Source: Sphingobacteriales bacterium (GTDB lineage: Bacteria > Bacteroidota > Bacteroidia > Sphingobacteriales > Sphingobacteriaceae). Taken from it: a stretch of DNA of 64,000 nucleotides. The notes under the pieces are model-generated. The model did no database searches and had not been told where the DNA came from. It worked only from the letters and a program-made list of their open reading frames with translations. The position numbers were made by a program, and so were the translations under genes. Position 1 is the first letter of the stretch. Each line of letters begins with the position of its first letter. The stretch lies in assembly GCA_028288165.1 (NCBI GenBank), contig JAQBOG010000023.1, positions 62,001-126,000 of the forward strand. The letters are read 5' to 3'. Positions 1 through 8,844 of the stretch are shown piece by piece.

Positions 1-1149
1 CGGCAGTTTTACATAAGGCTGAAAAGAAATGCTGGTTTTGGAACTGGTAATCCGTTCATAAGCCAACGCAAAATTTAATACGCCTAAATAATGCTGATTT
101 TCACCGTAGTAAGTCACAGGTCGATCGTAGTCTGCATATAAAAACTTGTAACTTTCTTTCAACATTAAATAACTGGAGGCTCCGCCGCTAACTATTATTT
201 TACCCTTTCTATTGCCCCATATATTGTAATTAATATTTAAAGGGATATCTAAAACCCTGCAATCGGCGCTAACTCCCGTCGGATTATATGTATTGCCATA
301 AGGAACAGTGGGTTTGTAATTCTTATATTCGGAATTGTATAGCTTTTTAGCGTAGACGATTCCCGATGTTAAACTAACTTTTGGCGAAACTTGCCAGGTA
401 GCCAATACGCCAGCATTAGTTCCTAAATCAGCATTTTTAAAAGAGCCTACCGCATTAATATCCGAACCTGCATTTATACTAAGTGTCAAGCTTTTTCTGT
501 ATTTGGTTTTTAAAGATGTTGTTTTTGATAACTTAGAAGGATCATTGAGTTTAACCAATTGTTCTGCATTCTTATCAACAGAATCTATTAATGTTGATTC
601 TTGATTTCTATTGCTTTCAGGAATTAGCACCGCATTATTTTGAATAACAGGCATTGAATCCTTATTATTAAACAGGTTATTTGTTTTTTTGTTTGTTACA
701 ACATTTATTTCCTTAACATGCAATCCTGAGGTTAAAAACTGAGGCTGATTAACTGATTTAATGTGATTTAACTTTGACTTTATATCATTTTTAAAAGTTT
801 TAAGATGGTTATTAACCGATGTTTTAGATTTTGCTACAATAACTGGCTTGTTAACCGGGGCAACTGTGATTTTTGAAACACCTTGCTCTCCTGCTTTGCT
901 CTTTGGAATTTCAGTCTGTTTTTTAGTTATTTTTTCGGAGGTTGGCTTAACTTCCGTGTCAATCAAAAAAAGAGCTACTATAAGCATGGCAGCAATTCCA
1001 CTTGCCCATATTAATAAAAGGCTTCTTATTTCATTTTTATTCTCCTTCTTGTCCAAAACCTTTTCCATAGCCAGCCAGTCCGACTCCGGCATTTCGATAT
1101 CCGGTTCCGATAATCCATTCTTAAAAAACTCATCTATCTTCTTTTCCAT
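1..1149 (-). CDS. Anti-sigma-like membrane protein with C-terminal outer-membrane-barrel-like domain, partial (3' end outside window)
   Basis: Reading leftwards from the ATG at 1149 the frame stays open to base 1, giving 383 codons with no stop. Residues 1-42 are a charged cytoplasmic-type segment (begins MEKKIDEFFKNGL), residues 43-63 form one hydrophobic helix (SLLLIWASGIAAMLIVALFL), then comes a long Lys/Ser/Asn-rich linker. From about residue 240 there are alternating beta-type strands (SLTLSINAGSDINAV, GTNAGVLATWQVSPKVSL) resembling the OMP_b-brl family. The start overlaps the stop of the ECF sigma gene by one base (TGATG), so the two are probably translationally coupled. The ECF-neighbour position and the single membrane helix suggest an anti-sigma role; that is inference. 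A cytoplasmic-membrane helix followed by a barrel-like domain is topologically odd. Confidence 0.75.
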   Translation of the reverse strand, partial: MEKKIDEFFKNGLSEPDIEMPESDWLAMEKVLDKKENKNEIRSLLLIWASGIAAMLIVALFLIDTEVKPTSEKITKKQTEIPKSKAGEQGVSKITVAPVNKPVIVAKSKTSVNNHLKTFKNDIKSKLNHIKSVNQPQFLTSGLHVKEINVVTNKKTNNLFNNKDSMPVIQNNAVLIPESNRNQESTLIDSVDKNAEQLVKLNDPSKLSKTTSLKTKYRKSLTLSINAGSDINAVGSFKNADLGTNAGVLATWQVSPKVSLTSGIVYAKKLYNSEYKNYKPTVPYGNTYNPTGVSADCRVLDIPLNINYNIWGNRKGKIIVSGGASSYLMLKESYKFLYADYDRPVTYYGENQHYLGVLNFALAYERITSSKTSISFQPYVKLP

Positions 1150-1766
1150 CATTTCGATCCGTTTCTTAATATTAGCTCATCATTAAGAGTTGAATTATTT
1201 TTATTGACAACTGGGTAATCATGATTACCCATTAAAATTAATTCCTGTAGTTTTTTTCTGGCTTTAAAAAGGTTAGACTTAGAGGTGCCGACACTTATGT
1301 TCAACATGGAAGCTATTTCCGGGTGATTATATCCATCAATTGCATATAAATTAAAAACTGTACGATAAGCATTTGGAAGACTTTGAATGAGTAATAGTAA
1401 ATCGTTGTAATTCAACTTGCTTTCAATAACCGGTACTTCGCCCAGGTCATGTTCGTCACTCAGTTCTTGTATATGGGCAAATTTTAATTCGGATCGGTAA
1501 TGATCAATAGCGGTATTGATCATGATTCTACCTAACCAGGCTTTAAAAGGAATATGATTTTTATATTTTTCTAAATTCACAAAAACTTTCAGGAAACCGG
1601 AATTGAGAATTTCTAAAGCGCTGGATCGGTTTTGCGAATACCGTAAACAAATACCCATACCATACCCATAGCAGTATTTATACAACGCTTGCTGACTAGC
1701 ACGTTCTTTTTTTATACAGCCAGGTATTACTAACTTTATTTCATTCTCATCCAATCTTGCTGTCAC
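1149..1766 (-). CDS. ECF-type RNA polymerase sigma factor
   Basis: A 205-residue sigma-70 family protein of the extracytoplasmic-function class. Sigma region 2 lies at about residues 22-95 (LYKYCYGYGMGICLRYSQ, then EILNSGFLKVFVNLEKYK and FKAWLGRIMINTAIDHYR). Sigma region 4 lies at about 117-176 (LPNAYRTVFNLYAIDGYNHP and the helix-turn-helix EIASMLNISVGTSKSNLFKA). There is no region 1.1 or region 3, as expected for ECF factors. It directs RNA polymerase to a small regulon and is probably held inactive by the membrane protein encoded immediately downstream, which overlaps it by one base. The sequence gives no direct clue to the inducing signal. Family assignment is firm; the regulon is unknown. 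Confidence 0.93.
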   Translation of the reverse strand: MTARLDENEIKLVIPGCIKKERASQQALYKYCYGYGMGICLRYSQNRSSALEILNSGFLKVFVNLEKYKNHIPFKAWLGRIMINTAIDHYRSELKFAHIQELSDEHDLGEVPVIESKLNYNDLLLLIQSLPNAYRTVFNLYAIDGYNHPEIASMLNISVGTSKSNLFKARKKLQELILMGNHDYPVVNKNNSTLNDELILRNGSK

Positions 1767-1835
1767 CTGTTCTCCTTTCTGTAAGTAACACGATTTATAA
1801 CTTTAAAGGGTTGCCCGAGTTAACGAAATATATCA

Positions 1836-1880
1836 ATAAATAAAATAACTTGCTGTTTTTCAGCAAGTTATTTTATTTAT
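1836..1880 (-). terminator. Strong hairpin downstream of the OPT transporter gene
   Basis: A perfect 20-bp inverted repeat (1836-1855 with 1861-1880) with a 5-base loop. The outer half of the stem is A/T-only, so the minus-strand transcript ends in a U-rich stretch. It lies between the 3' end of the OPT transporter gene and the start of the ECF sigma gene, so it should separate these two minus-strand units. Confidence 0.7.
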
Positions 1881-1922
1881 AAATCTAAGTTTGATCATGG
1901 ATATTTCCAGAAATAGTGATTT

Positions 1923-2000
1923 GGGCGTTCGGGCGGGCTTTTCACTACAATCTTTTTGCCTGGAGAAGGCCAAAAGGATTTTCGTTACAATCCCTAACGC
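1923..2000 (+). repeat. Dispersed palindromic element, subfamily A, copy R1
   Basis: Begins GGGCGTTCGGGCGGGC and ends AATCCCTAACGC, with near-complementary ends (GCGTT/AACGC). Between them are two copies of a GG(C/A)TTTT..CAATC unit flanking a central stem (CTTTTTGCC with GGCCAAAAGG, loop tggagaa). It lies downstream of the OPT transporter gene. Four further subfamily A copies are at 8722, 23184, 34549 and 56152; three subfamily B copies are at 25885, 46143 and 62899. Confidence 0.85.
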
Positions 2001-2092
2001 AAAACCTAGCAAGTCTAATAAACTCTTTCATAAATCTTCTTTCTGGCTCCCAATTAACATTTGAAATAGAACTCAGGTTTTTAAAGAAAGTT

Positions 2093-4153
2093 TTAGATGG
2101 TTGTCTCTGATTTTTTCATAGCAATTCTATAAAGAGCAATTCCCATGATGACAAAAAATATAAAACCCATCAACTGGTAGCCACTGCTACCCAAAGAACT
2201 AAGTAAAAACTCTTCTGCATTTAATTTTGAAACCGGATTTCGAGTTACTTCAAAAGCCATTAAAAAAGCATAAATAACACCCATTAAAGCTCCGCCCGCT
2301 ACCAATCCTGTTGCAAATAAACTTCCTGATCCCAAATCATCATCTTCAGTATTGGCATCTTTCTTTTTAGATCTCCAATCCACCAATCCTTTAATAGCTC
2401 CACCTGCAAAAATGGGTAGGGTAGTAGAAAGTGGTAAATAAGCCCCAACCGCAAAAGAAAGAGATTTTACTCCACAAAGCTCCATGGTAATGGATAAGAA
2501 AACTCCTACTAAAACGAATTGCCAGTCAAGATTAAATGACAATAACCCTTTAATTAAGGTTGCCATCAAAGTTCCTTGAGGTGCTGGATATAAATCTGTC
2601 CCAATAGCATGATGGATTCCTTGTTGCAACATTTCGGGTGTTGGCCGGTCTAAAATGGACAACGTCACACCGATTATTACGGCAGATACGATCGCACCAA
2701 TAAATAATGCTAATTGTTGATATTTTGGAGTGGCACCAACAATATATCCAGTTTTTAAATCCTGTGAAGTAGCTCCAGCATTCGCAGCTGCAATACAAAT
2801 CATACTTCCTACCACTAATGCCATTGGTTCATATAGATGACCTGTCCATCCCACGCTGATAAAAACTAGGCAAGTACCCATTAAAGTAGCGATGGTCATG
2901 CCGGATATCGGATTAGATGATGAGCCAATAATACCTACAATCCGGCTAGAAACGGTTACAAAAAAGAAACCGAACACGATTACTAATACGCCGATTAATA
3001 GTTTGTTTATAATGGAGTCCCCAGGTATTTGCGGTAGGATCGCCATCAAGACTATTAAGGCAATACTTCCAAAAATTACCGTTTTAAAAGATAAATCATC
3101 TTCCGTTCTTTTGGTTTCTATAATCTCAACACCCGATTTATTGATAGATGCTAAGCTAGATTTAAACGAAGAAATGATAGTTGGAATCGTTTTAATAAGG
3201 GTTATAAAACCTCCAGCGGCAACCGCACCAGCACCAATTTGTCGTACATACGCCCGATATATTGCAGCTGCTGTATCTTCAAATGCTTTCGTTGCTGGAT
3301 TCCAATTTCCCGGGCCACCAGCCGTTAATATATCTTTTAAGTATCCCAGTTTAATTAATTGCAGAGCAGTCGTTTCTGCAGGAACAAGAGAAGCAAGTAG
3401 TGGAATTAATCCTAGCCAGGCCAAAACTCCACCAGCAACTAATACACCGGCTATTTTAGGTCCGATGATGTAACCAACTCCCATGTATTCGGGGGTTATT
3501 TCACCATTTACAGTTGCAGAAGGAAATATCTTGTTTGCTTGTGTGGTGACCCATGCAGGCGTTTCTGCAATCACATGAAAAACCTTTTGCAAAATTGCAT
3601 ATCCAAAAGCAAAGGCTAGTCCGTAATAGGCAGTTGTTGCAAAATTTCCGCCCTTTTCTCCAGCAATTAAAACCGAAGCACACGCTGTACCTTCTGGATA
3701 GGGCAATGTGCCGTGTTCATCAACTATCAATGATTTTCTTAGCGGGATCATCATCAAAGTACCTAGAATCCCACCCAGAGCAGCTAGTAGAAATATCGGC
3801 CAATAAGAAAAAAAGCTTTCACCGTTGCTACCTGCGGAAAGGAAGAGAAATCCTGGTAAGGTAAAAACAACGCCGGCAGCAATAGATTCGCCTGCTGATC
3901 CCGTTGTCTGTATAATATTGTTTTCGAGAATCGTCGTTTTGAAAATTTTTCGTCCGATTGAAATGGCTATAACCGCTATGGGTATGGATGCGGAAACAGT
4001 TAAACCGGCTTTTAATGCCAAATACACAGTAGCAGCTCCGAATATAACTCCAAAAAGGGCTCCTAATAAAATAGATTTTACGGTAAATTCGGCAACATTG
4101 CTATTCGCAGGTACGTAAGGCTTAAATTCTTTTTCGGGTTTCAATTCTGGCAT
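2093..4153 (-). CDS. OPT family oligopeptide/metallophore transporter
   Basis: A 686-residue, strongly hydrophobic protein with about 14-16 predicted membrane segments, matching the oligopeptide transporter (OPT/YSL) superfamily in length and motifs. Near the N-terminus it has the glycine-rich [19 protein letters not shown] followed by [13 protein letters not shown], and then the family's [17 protein letters not shown] motif; a later segment reads [17 protein letters not shown]. Bacterial members import small peptides or metal-chelate compounds by proton coupling; the substrate cannot be read here. It starts at an ATG preceded by an A/T-rich spacer without a Shine-Dalgarno sequence. It is monocistronic: gmhB is divergent, and a strong hairpin separates it from the sigma gene. 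Confidence 0.92.
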   Translation of the reverse strand: MPELKPEKEFKPYVPANSNVAEFTVKSILLGALFGVIFGAATVYLALKAGLTVSASIPIAVIAISIGRKIFKTTILENNIIQTTGSAGESIAAGVVFTLPGFLFLSAGSNGESFFSYWPIFLLAALGGILGTLMMIPLRKSLIVDEHGTLPYPEGTACASVLIAGEKGGNFATTAYYGLAFAFGYAILQKVFHVIAETPAWVTTQANKIFPSATVNGEITPEYMGVGYIIGPKIAGVLVAGGVLAWLGLIPLLASLVPAETTALQLIKLGYLKDILTAGGPGNWNPATKAFEDTAAAIYRAYVRQIGAGAVAAGGFITLIKTIPTIISSFKSSLASINKSGVEIIETKRTEDDLSFKTVIFGSIALIVLMAILPQIPGDSIINKLLIGVLVIVFGFFFVTVSSRIVGIIGSSSNPISGMTIATLMGTCLVFISVGWTGHLYEPMALVVGSMICIAAANAGATSQDLKTGYIVGATPKYQQLALFIGAIVSAVIIGVTLSILDRPTPEMLQQGIHHAIGTDLYPAPQGTLMATLIKGLLSFNLDWQFVLVGVFLSITMELCGVKSLSFAVGAYLPLSTTLPIFAGGAIKGLVDWRSKKKDANTEDDDLGSGSLFATGLVAGGALMGVIYAFLMAFEVTRNPVSKLNAEEFLLSSLGSSGYQLMGFIFFVIMGIALYRIAMKKSETTI

Positions 4154-4375
4154 AAGGTGGGAAATTTAGTATAAAATAAAGATAGTTTTTTGAATCTAAA
4201 ATCCACTTAAGGATAACGTAGATTTGCATTTTGAACAAGATGAGTAAATTTCATTGATTTGCCCAAATTTTTACTTATCAATCGGGGTAGATTAATTGCG
4301 TTGGAAAACTGACCAAACTGTAAGTAATGGAAATACAACATGGAGATTAAATAGCAAAAACAATAGAGAATATAA

Positions 4376-4864
4376 ATGAAAAACAAAGCAGTTTTCCTCG
4401 ATAGAGATGGTGTACTTAATAAGGAATTAGGAGATTATGTTTGCAAACTTGAAGACTTTAAAGTACTGGAGCATAACTTCAAATCGCTGCTCGAATTGCA
4501 AAGCCGAGGTTACTTACTTATCATCGTGACCAATCAAGGTGGAATCGGTAAAGGCTGGTATTCTGAAGCGACATTAGCCGAAATGCATCAGCATTTATTG
4601 GACGTGTATGCAGCACAAGGAATCAAAATCACAGAGATTTATTATTGCAATCATCATCCACTTTATACAAGTATTTGCTTATGTCGCAAGCCAGGTTCGC
4701 TCATGCTGGAAAAAGCAGTGGCCAGATACAATATAGATGCAAGTAAATCTTACTTTATTGGCGATAGAGAACGCGATGTTATTGCTGGAGAGGGTGCCGG
4801 TGTAACTGGAATTTTAATAGATAGTGATCAACCAATATCAGAAATCTTGTATAAGATAGCCTGA
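4376..4864 (+). CDS. gmhB: GmhB-like HAD-family D,D-heptose 1,7-bisphosphate phosphatase
   Basis: A 162-residue HAD subfamily IIIA phosphatase. HAD motif I is FLDRDGVLN (nucleophile D9, acid D11), motif II is the VTNQGG segment (T52-N53-Q54), the RKP stretch supplies motif III, and IGDRERD (D130, D134) is motif IV. The zinc-binding knuckle typical of GmhB/HisB-N is present as C91, H93, C101 and C103, but the loop between the pairs is short (CxHx7CxC against a longer loop in E. coli GmhB). GmhB removes the 7-phosphate (1-OH numbering by anomer) from heptose bisphosphate during LPS or S-layer heptose synthesis. No other heptose gene is adjacent, so substrate is inferred from family. It converges on the next gene with a 24-bp gap. 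Confidence 0.85.
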   Translation: MKNKAVFLDRDGVLNKELGDYVCKLEDFKVLEHNFKSLLELQSRGYLLIIVTNQGGIGKGWYSEATLAEMHQHLLDVYAAQGIKITEIYYCNHHPLYTSICLCRKPGSLMLEKAVARYNIDASKSYFIGDRERDVIAGEGAGVTGILIDSDQPISEILYKIA

Positions 4865-4888
4865 TATTAGAATGCTAATGGTGTGAAG

Positions 4889-5422
4889 TTAGGCACTTTC
4901 AATAATTTGATTAGTAGCTGTTTTAATATTCAAGAGTATTTGTCGTTTAATACTTAATAATTCTTGATAAAATTTCTCCTCTTCATTTAAGCTATTCACT
5001 AACATAGCATAAATGGTTGTTTGAACTTTTTGATTAGAGGAGTTTAATAGGAGTTCATACAAAGAATACCTATACTGACTGGCTTTGATAAGTTCGGTAA
5101 TTAGTTTTTGATTTCCTTTATCATCCTTCAATAAGAAAATTCGCATGGAATGGCTCGGCGAATCCATAAAAACCTTTAAGGTAGAGGGACGGGTTTTATA
5201 TTTTCCAAAAATTTCGTCCAACAGATTCAGTCTGTCCATGATTTTTGATACATGGTCACTTAATAAGCTTGCTAAAGACGGGCTTTCTATGAGGTTAACC
5301 AATCTGGGTATCCTTCTTAAACAATAGTTTTCAGCTGAATAAATACGGCATAAATCATTCAGTAGTTTAACATCAACCGATGTTTCCTCGTTAGTATTAT
5401 ATTTTCGAAATTCATGAATCAT
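4889..5422 (-). CDS. Diverged YciE/DUF892-like helical protein
   Basis: A 177-residue, all-helical protein of uncertain identity. The N-terminal half (LLNDLCRIYSAENYCLRR, then SPSLASLLSDHVSKIMDRL and LLDEIFGKYKTRPS) follows the pattern of the ferritin-like YciE family (DUF892): L..LY.AE..l...lP, then sp.L...l..H, then R...LE.iF. Only some of the usual di-metal ligands are evident (the Glu of SAEN and the His of SDH); the ExxH of the second helix appears lost. It may be a non-metal-binding relative involved in general stress. It ends 24 bp from gmhB in convergent orientation. Family call is tentative. Confidence 0.5.
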   Translation of the reverse strand: MIHEFRKYNTNEETSVDVKLLNDLCRIYSAENYCLRRIPRLVNLIESPSLASLLSDHVSKIMDRLNLLDEIFGKYKTRPSTLKVFMDSPSHSMRIFLLKDDKGNQKLITELIKASQYRYSLYELLLNSSNQKVQTTIYAMLVNSLNEEEKFYQELLSIKRQILLNIKTATNQIIESA

Positions 5423-5839
5423 GGCTTTTCGATTATTAAGATTCGTAAATAGACAATACTAATCTAAGAATATTTTGAAAAAAAAGAAGGTATCCGTATA
5501 AAACGCGTAAAAACCAAAAGCGATACCGTTATAAATACGTTTAATCATATAAAGCAGATTTACACTTTGATGAATAAATTTTATTGCTCAAAATGAATCT
5601 AATTTTACAAAAAATTTGCTAGCTATAAATAATCCATTATTTCATAAAGTGTACCGCTTGAATATCTTTATTAAGAGTTATGTGATTTCGTTTACATAAA
5701 ATAAATATAGCAATATTTATATTTATTTGATTAACAATAAGTTACAGCAATAAATGCTTTTACTTCTCGCTTTAATCGATTCCTTGGCACTTTAATTGAT
5801 TAATGGCGGTCATTACAGTAAAAATAAAATAATAAAAAA
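5423..5839. other. A/T-rich intergenic region, no gene seen
   Basis: About 417 bases between the divergent YciE-like gene and the outer-membrane protein gene. It is rich in A/T runs and has stop codons in all frames. It must carry both promoters, but I found no full TTTG/TAnnTTTG pair; the nearest is a TA-CAC-TTTG at about 5561. No repeat or structured RNA was recognised. Confidence 0.5.
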
Positions 5840-6358
5840 ATGAAAAAGATGAACCATGTATTTGCCTCAGCAGTGTTTGCTGTTGCAATATTATTAGCTG
5901 GAAGTAAAACATTTGCACAAACTAAAGAAGTTGCCGGCGATTCAAAAGCCGTGCGTTTAGGTATTGGCTTTAGTGCAGGTTTACCTACAAACGATGCATT
6001 TAACATAGCACTTGGAGGTGATCTTAAATTACAAAAAGATTTCTTTAGTAATATTTCTGGGACTTTATCTGCTGGATACACTAATTTTTCAGTTAAAAAT
6101 GATGGCGGAAGTATTGGGTACATTCCGGTTAAGGCAGGAATTAAAATATTCCCAGTAGAACGTTTTTATATTTCTGGAGAAGTAGGTGCTGGATTTGGAA
6201 CAGATAAAGGTCAAGGAACAGCTTTAGTTTATGCTCCAGGTATTGGAGTGGGCTTCAATAAAGGTATTGATTTAGGATTGCGTTATGAGGGTTTTGCCCA
6301 AAATGGCTCAAACTTAGGTCAAGTAGCTTTGCGTATTGCTTACGGTTTCAAATTGTAA
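5840..6358 (+). CDS. Outer-membrane beta-barrel protein
   Basis: A 172-residue secreted protein. Residues 1-27 are a signal peptide (positively charged MKKMNH, hydrophobic FASAVFAVAILLAG, cleavage likely after KTFA). The mature part has alternating amphipathic strands with Gly/aromatic patterns (AVRLGIGFSAGLPTND, GTLSAGYTNFSV, RFYISGEVGAGFG, GIDLGLRYEGFAQNG) and ends in an aliphatic/aromatic strand IAYGFKL, as in small 8-stranded OmpX/OmpW-like barrels. The function is unknown and no ligand-binding motif is visible. It stands alone between a long A/T-rich upstream region and a clear terminator, so it is monocistronic. Confidence 0.85.
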   Translation: MKKMNHVFASAVFAVAILLAGSKTFAQTKEVAGDSKAVRLGIGFSAGLPTNDAFNIALGGDLKLQKDFFSNISGTLSAGYTNFSVKNDGGSIGYIPVKAGIKIFPVERFYISGEVGAGFGTDKGQGTALVYAPGIGVGFNKGIDLGLRYEGFAQNGSNLGQVALRIAYGFKL

Positions 6359-6377
6359 TTGATACCATACAAAATGA

Positions 6378-6409
6378 AAAATCCTGCTTTTTAAAGGCAG
6401 GATTTTTTT
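6378..6409 (+). terminator. Rho-independent terminator after the outer-membrane protein gene
   Basis: A 10-bp stem, AAAATCCTGC paired with GCAGGATTTT, with a 9-base loop and a T7 run, 20 bases after the stop codon. Confidence 0.9.
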
Positions 6410-6515
6410 GTTTAGATTGCACTTTGATAAAAAATTTAGATAGTGTTGAAAATCTAAAAGCATACCTATTTCAAGTGAAAATCACAATTAATATAACCTT
6501 TTAAAAATCATCGAA

Positions 6516-7070
6516 ATGAATACATCGAAATATTTATTACTTGTACTTGTAGCAGGTTTATTTAATACGGCATGTAACCAATCTAATAAATCAGAAGGTT
6601 CAACATCCGCTAATGATAGTGCAAAAGTAGACAGTGCTAAAACCGAGGTAGCTCAAGATCCATTGTTTAAGGATGACAAATACCGGGGTGTTTATGCACA
6701 CTATACACATTTAAAAAATGCACTAGTTGAATCGAATGTTAAAGAAGCGAAATTAGCGGGCGAGCAATTGGAATTTGAATTAAAAGGTATAAAAGGATGT
6801 GAGAACACAGCCAAAACAGTATCGTTCATTGCAGATCAATCAGATATTGAAAAACAACGGACACATTTTATTGCTGTAAGTTCTGATATCATAGCCATGC
6901 TGAAACATGCCGAATTATCTTCCGGAAAAATGTATGTGGATTATTGCCCAATGGCAGATGCCGGAAAAGGAGCCTATTGGCTTTCTTCAAATAAAGCAAT
7001 TGAGAACCCATATTACGGAGACAAAATGCTAAAATGCGGGGAAGTTAAAGAAGTGATTGAAAAGAAATAG
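6516..7070 (+). CDS. DUF3347 domain lipoprotein (probable metal-related periplasmic protein)
   Basis: A 184-residue lipoprotein: the signal peptide ends in a lipobox with C20 (LFNTAC), followed by a Ser/Asn/Asp-rich linker. From about residue 55 it matches DUF3347: YTHLKNALVESNVKEAK, then DIEKQRTHFIAVSSDI, and the conserved tail YCPMADAGKGAYWLSS...NPYYGDKMLKCG. The CPM motif and the second Cys near the C-terminus are typical of this family, which is often found attached to or beside CusB/CzcB-type efflux proteins and is thought to bind copper or a related soft metal. Here it is a stand-alone gene with no efflux partner adjacent, so the metal role is inference. Confidence 0.88.
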   Translation: MNTSKYLLLVLVAGLFNTACNQSNKSEGSTSANDSAKVDSAKTEVAQDPLFKDDKYRGVYAHYTHLKNALVESNVKEAKLAGEQLEFELKGIKGCENTAKTVSFIADQSDIEKQRTHFIAVSSDIIAMLKHAELSSGKMYVDYCPMADAGKGAYWLSSNKAIENPYYGDKMLKCGEVKEVIEKK

Positions 7071-7090
7071 TAGCGAATTTGCTTCAAGTC

Positions 7091-7113
7091 AAAAGGCCTC
7101 TCGAAGGCCTTTT
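7091..7113 (+). terminator. Terminator after the DUF3347 gene
   Basis: AAAAGGCC and GGCCTTTT form an 8-bp stem with a 7-base loop, 20 bases after the stop codon, followed by a T-rich tail. Confidence 0.85.
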
Positions 7114-7253
7114 GTTGTTTTACCACTTTGGAAAACATATTTATTTATAGAATATGTTACAATTCTGATAGCTATTTCAATTATTTCTGCTTGATTTGTA
7201 GAAATAATGTGATTTTTTTGAGGTTTTGTAAAAAATATAACGCATTCTCAATA

Positions 7254-7288
7254 TTTGATTCCAAAGAAGTCAGATTTAATTAATTTTG
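7254..7288 (+). promoter_or_regulatory. Candidate Bacteroidota promoter of the citrate synthase gene
   Basis: The -7 box TAATTTTG (7281-7288) matches TAnnTTTG. A TTTG lies at 7254-7257, 23 bases upstream, at the long end of the usual spacing. Transcription would start near 7294, leaving a leader of about 15 bases without a Shine-Dalgarno sequence. Confidence 0.4.
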
Positions 7289-7309
7289 CCCAATAATCCA
7301 TCAACGTAT

Positions 7310-8596
7310 ATGTCAGAAACAGCATCCATAAAATTAGGTGATAAATCGTATAATTTACCGGTTATTACAGGTAGTGAAGATGAAAGCGCTATAGATATTT
7401 CAAAGCTCCGTGATATCACCGGTTACATCACCATCGATTCCGGATATAAAAATACTGGCGCTACAAAAAGTGCTATCACATTTTTGGATGGCGAAAAAGG
7501 GATTTTAAAGTACCGTGGTTATTCTATTGAAGAACTTGCAAGTAAATCTACCTTTTTAGAGGTTGCATACCTTTTAATTTACGGTGATCTTCCCACTCAA
7601 GTAGAAATAGAGAAATTTCAAAAAGACATTTCTCGCCATACGCTTGTGCATGAAGATATGAAGAAATTTTTTGATGGTTTTCCATCAAAATCCCATCCAA
7701 TGGGGCAATTATCTTCTTTGATTTGTTCATTATCATCGTTTTACCCAGAGTCACTTAATTCAGGTCAAACAGCTGAAGAGCAAAACTTGACAATCATTAA
7801 GCTATTAGCTAAAATGGCTACGGTTGTTTCTTGGATATACAAAAAGTCACTGGGTCACCCAATTGTTTATCCTCAAAATAAATTAGACTACGTTACAAAC
7901 TTCTTGAACATGACCTTCGGTCAGCGTACAGAAGAAATTGAAATTGATCCGGTGGTAGTTTCTGCCATGAATGTGCTTTTAATACTTCATGCAGATCATG
8001 AGCAAAATTGCTCTACATCAACTGTCAGAATGGTTGGTTCATCAGAATGTAATCTGTACGCGTCTATTTCTGCAGGTATTTCTGCACTATGGGGCCCCTT
8101 ACATGGTGGTGCTAATCAAGCAGTTATCGAAATGCTTGAAAGTATTAAAGCGGATGGTGGAGATACCGACAAATGGATTAATAAGGCAAAAGATAAAAAT
8201 GACAGTTTCCGTTTAATGGGATTTGGCCATCGCGTATATAAAAACTTTGATCCTCGAGCCAATATCATTAAAAAAGCATGTGATGAGGTTTTAGAAAAAT
8301 TAGGAGTAAATGATCCAATTTTAGAAATTGCTAAAAAATTGGAGGCTGCTGCTTTAAGTGATCCTTATTTTGTAGAGCGTAAACTTTACCCAAATGTCGA
8401 TTTTTATTCAGGCATTATTTACCGTGCTTTAGGCTTCCCAACCGATATGTTCACAGTATTATTTGCTTTAGGTCGCTTACCAGGATGGATTGCACAATGG
8501 AAAGAAATGCGTGAAAACAAAGAGCCTATCGGTCGTCCTCGCCAAATTTATGTAGGTGAAGTAAACCGCGAATTCGTAGAGATTTCTAAAAGATAA
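7310..8596 (+). CDS. gltA: Citrate synthase (type II)
   Basis: A 428-residue enzyme that condenses acetyl-CoA and oxaloacetate to citrate, the entry step of the TCA cycle. The catalytic triad is visible: H265 in GPLHGGANQ, H307 in GFGHRVYKNFDPR and D364 in LYPNVDFYSG. HADHEQNCSTSTVRMVGSS lies just before it. Length and motif spacing match E. coli GltA (H264, H305, D362), a hexameric type. I place the start at the ATG of MSETASIKLGD; an upstream TTG at 7286 is in frame but is part of the -7 box and would add residues unlike the family. It is monocistronic, with its own promoter candidate and terminator. Confidence 0.97.
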   Translation: MSETASIKLGDKSYNLPVITGSEDESAIDISKLRDITGYITIDSGYKNTGATKSAITFLDGEKGILKYRGYSIEELASKSTFLEVAYLLIYGDLPTQVEIEKFQKDISRHTLVHEDMKKFFDGFPSKSHPMGQLSSLICSLSSFYPESLNSGQTAEEQNLTIIKLLAKMATVVSWIYKKSLGHPIVYPQNKLDYVTNFLNMTFGQRTEEIEIDPVVVSAMNVLLILHADHEQNCSTSTVRMVGSSECNLYASISAGISALWGPLHGGANQAVIEMLESIKADGGDTDKWINKAKDKNDSFRLMGFGHRVYKNFDPRANIIKKACDEVLEKLGVNDPILEIAKKLEAAALSDPYFVERKLYPNVDFYSGIIYRALGFPTDMFTVLFALGRLPGWIAQWKEMRENKEPIGRPRQIYVGEVNREFVEISKR

Positions 8597-8615
8597 AAAT
8601 CTTTTAATTTATATA

Positions 8616-8650
8616 AAGCCGATAAACAGTCCTTGTTGTCGGCTTTTTTA
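8616..8650 (+). terminator. Terminator after citrate synthase
   Basis: AAGCCGA pairs with TCGGCTT around a 16-base loop and is followed by a T run, 20 bases after the gltA stop. Confidence 0.8.
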
Positions 8651-8721
8651 TTGGAAGCCTTTCCCAATCGTTAGGTAACTCAGCGTGATCTTATTATATT
8701 GAATGAACTCAAAATATTTTT

Positions 8722-8795
8722 GGGCGTTCGGGCAGGCTTTTGTTCCAATCTTTTTGCGGTAGGGGCAAAAAGGATTTCCTCGCAATCCTTAACGC
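8722..8795 (+). repeat. Dispersed palindromic element, subfamily A, copy R2
   Basis: Begins GGGCGTTCGGGCAGGC and ends AATCCTTAACGC. The central stem is TTTTTGC with GCAAAAA and a short G-rich loop. It lies between the convergent 3' ends of gltA and lysS. Confidence 0.85.
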
Positions 8796-8844
8796 TATAG
8801 CATACTTAAAAAAGGAAAAATTACCATCCTGGTATTAGATGTCT

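Noticed and set aside
1923..2000. CRISPR-like repeat because of the GATTGAAG/GAAA words in the dispersed element
   Set aside because: Copies are solitary and kilobases apart, with no spacer array and no cas genes.
1916..2110. Plus-strand open frame of 64 codons
   Set aside because: It is made almost entirely of repeat copy R1 and the 3' end of the OPT gene; no protein-like pattern.
4219..4226. TAGATTTG as the gmhB promoter
   Set aside because: It lies about 150 bases upstream of the ATG and the nearest TTTG is 26 bases away, too far for the consensus.
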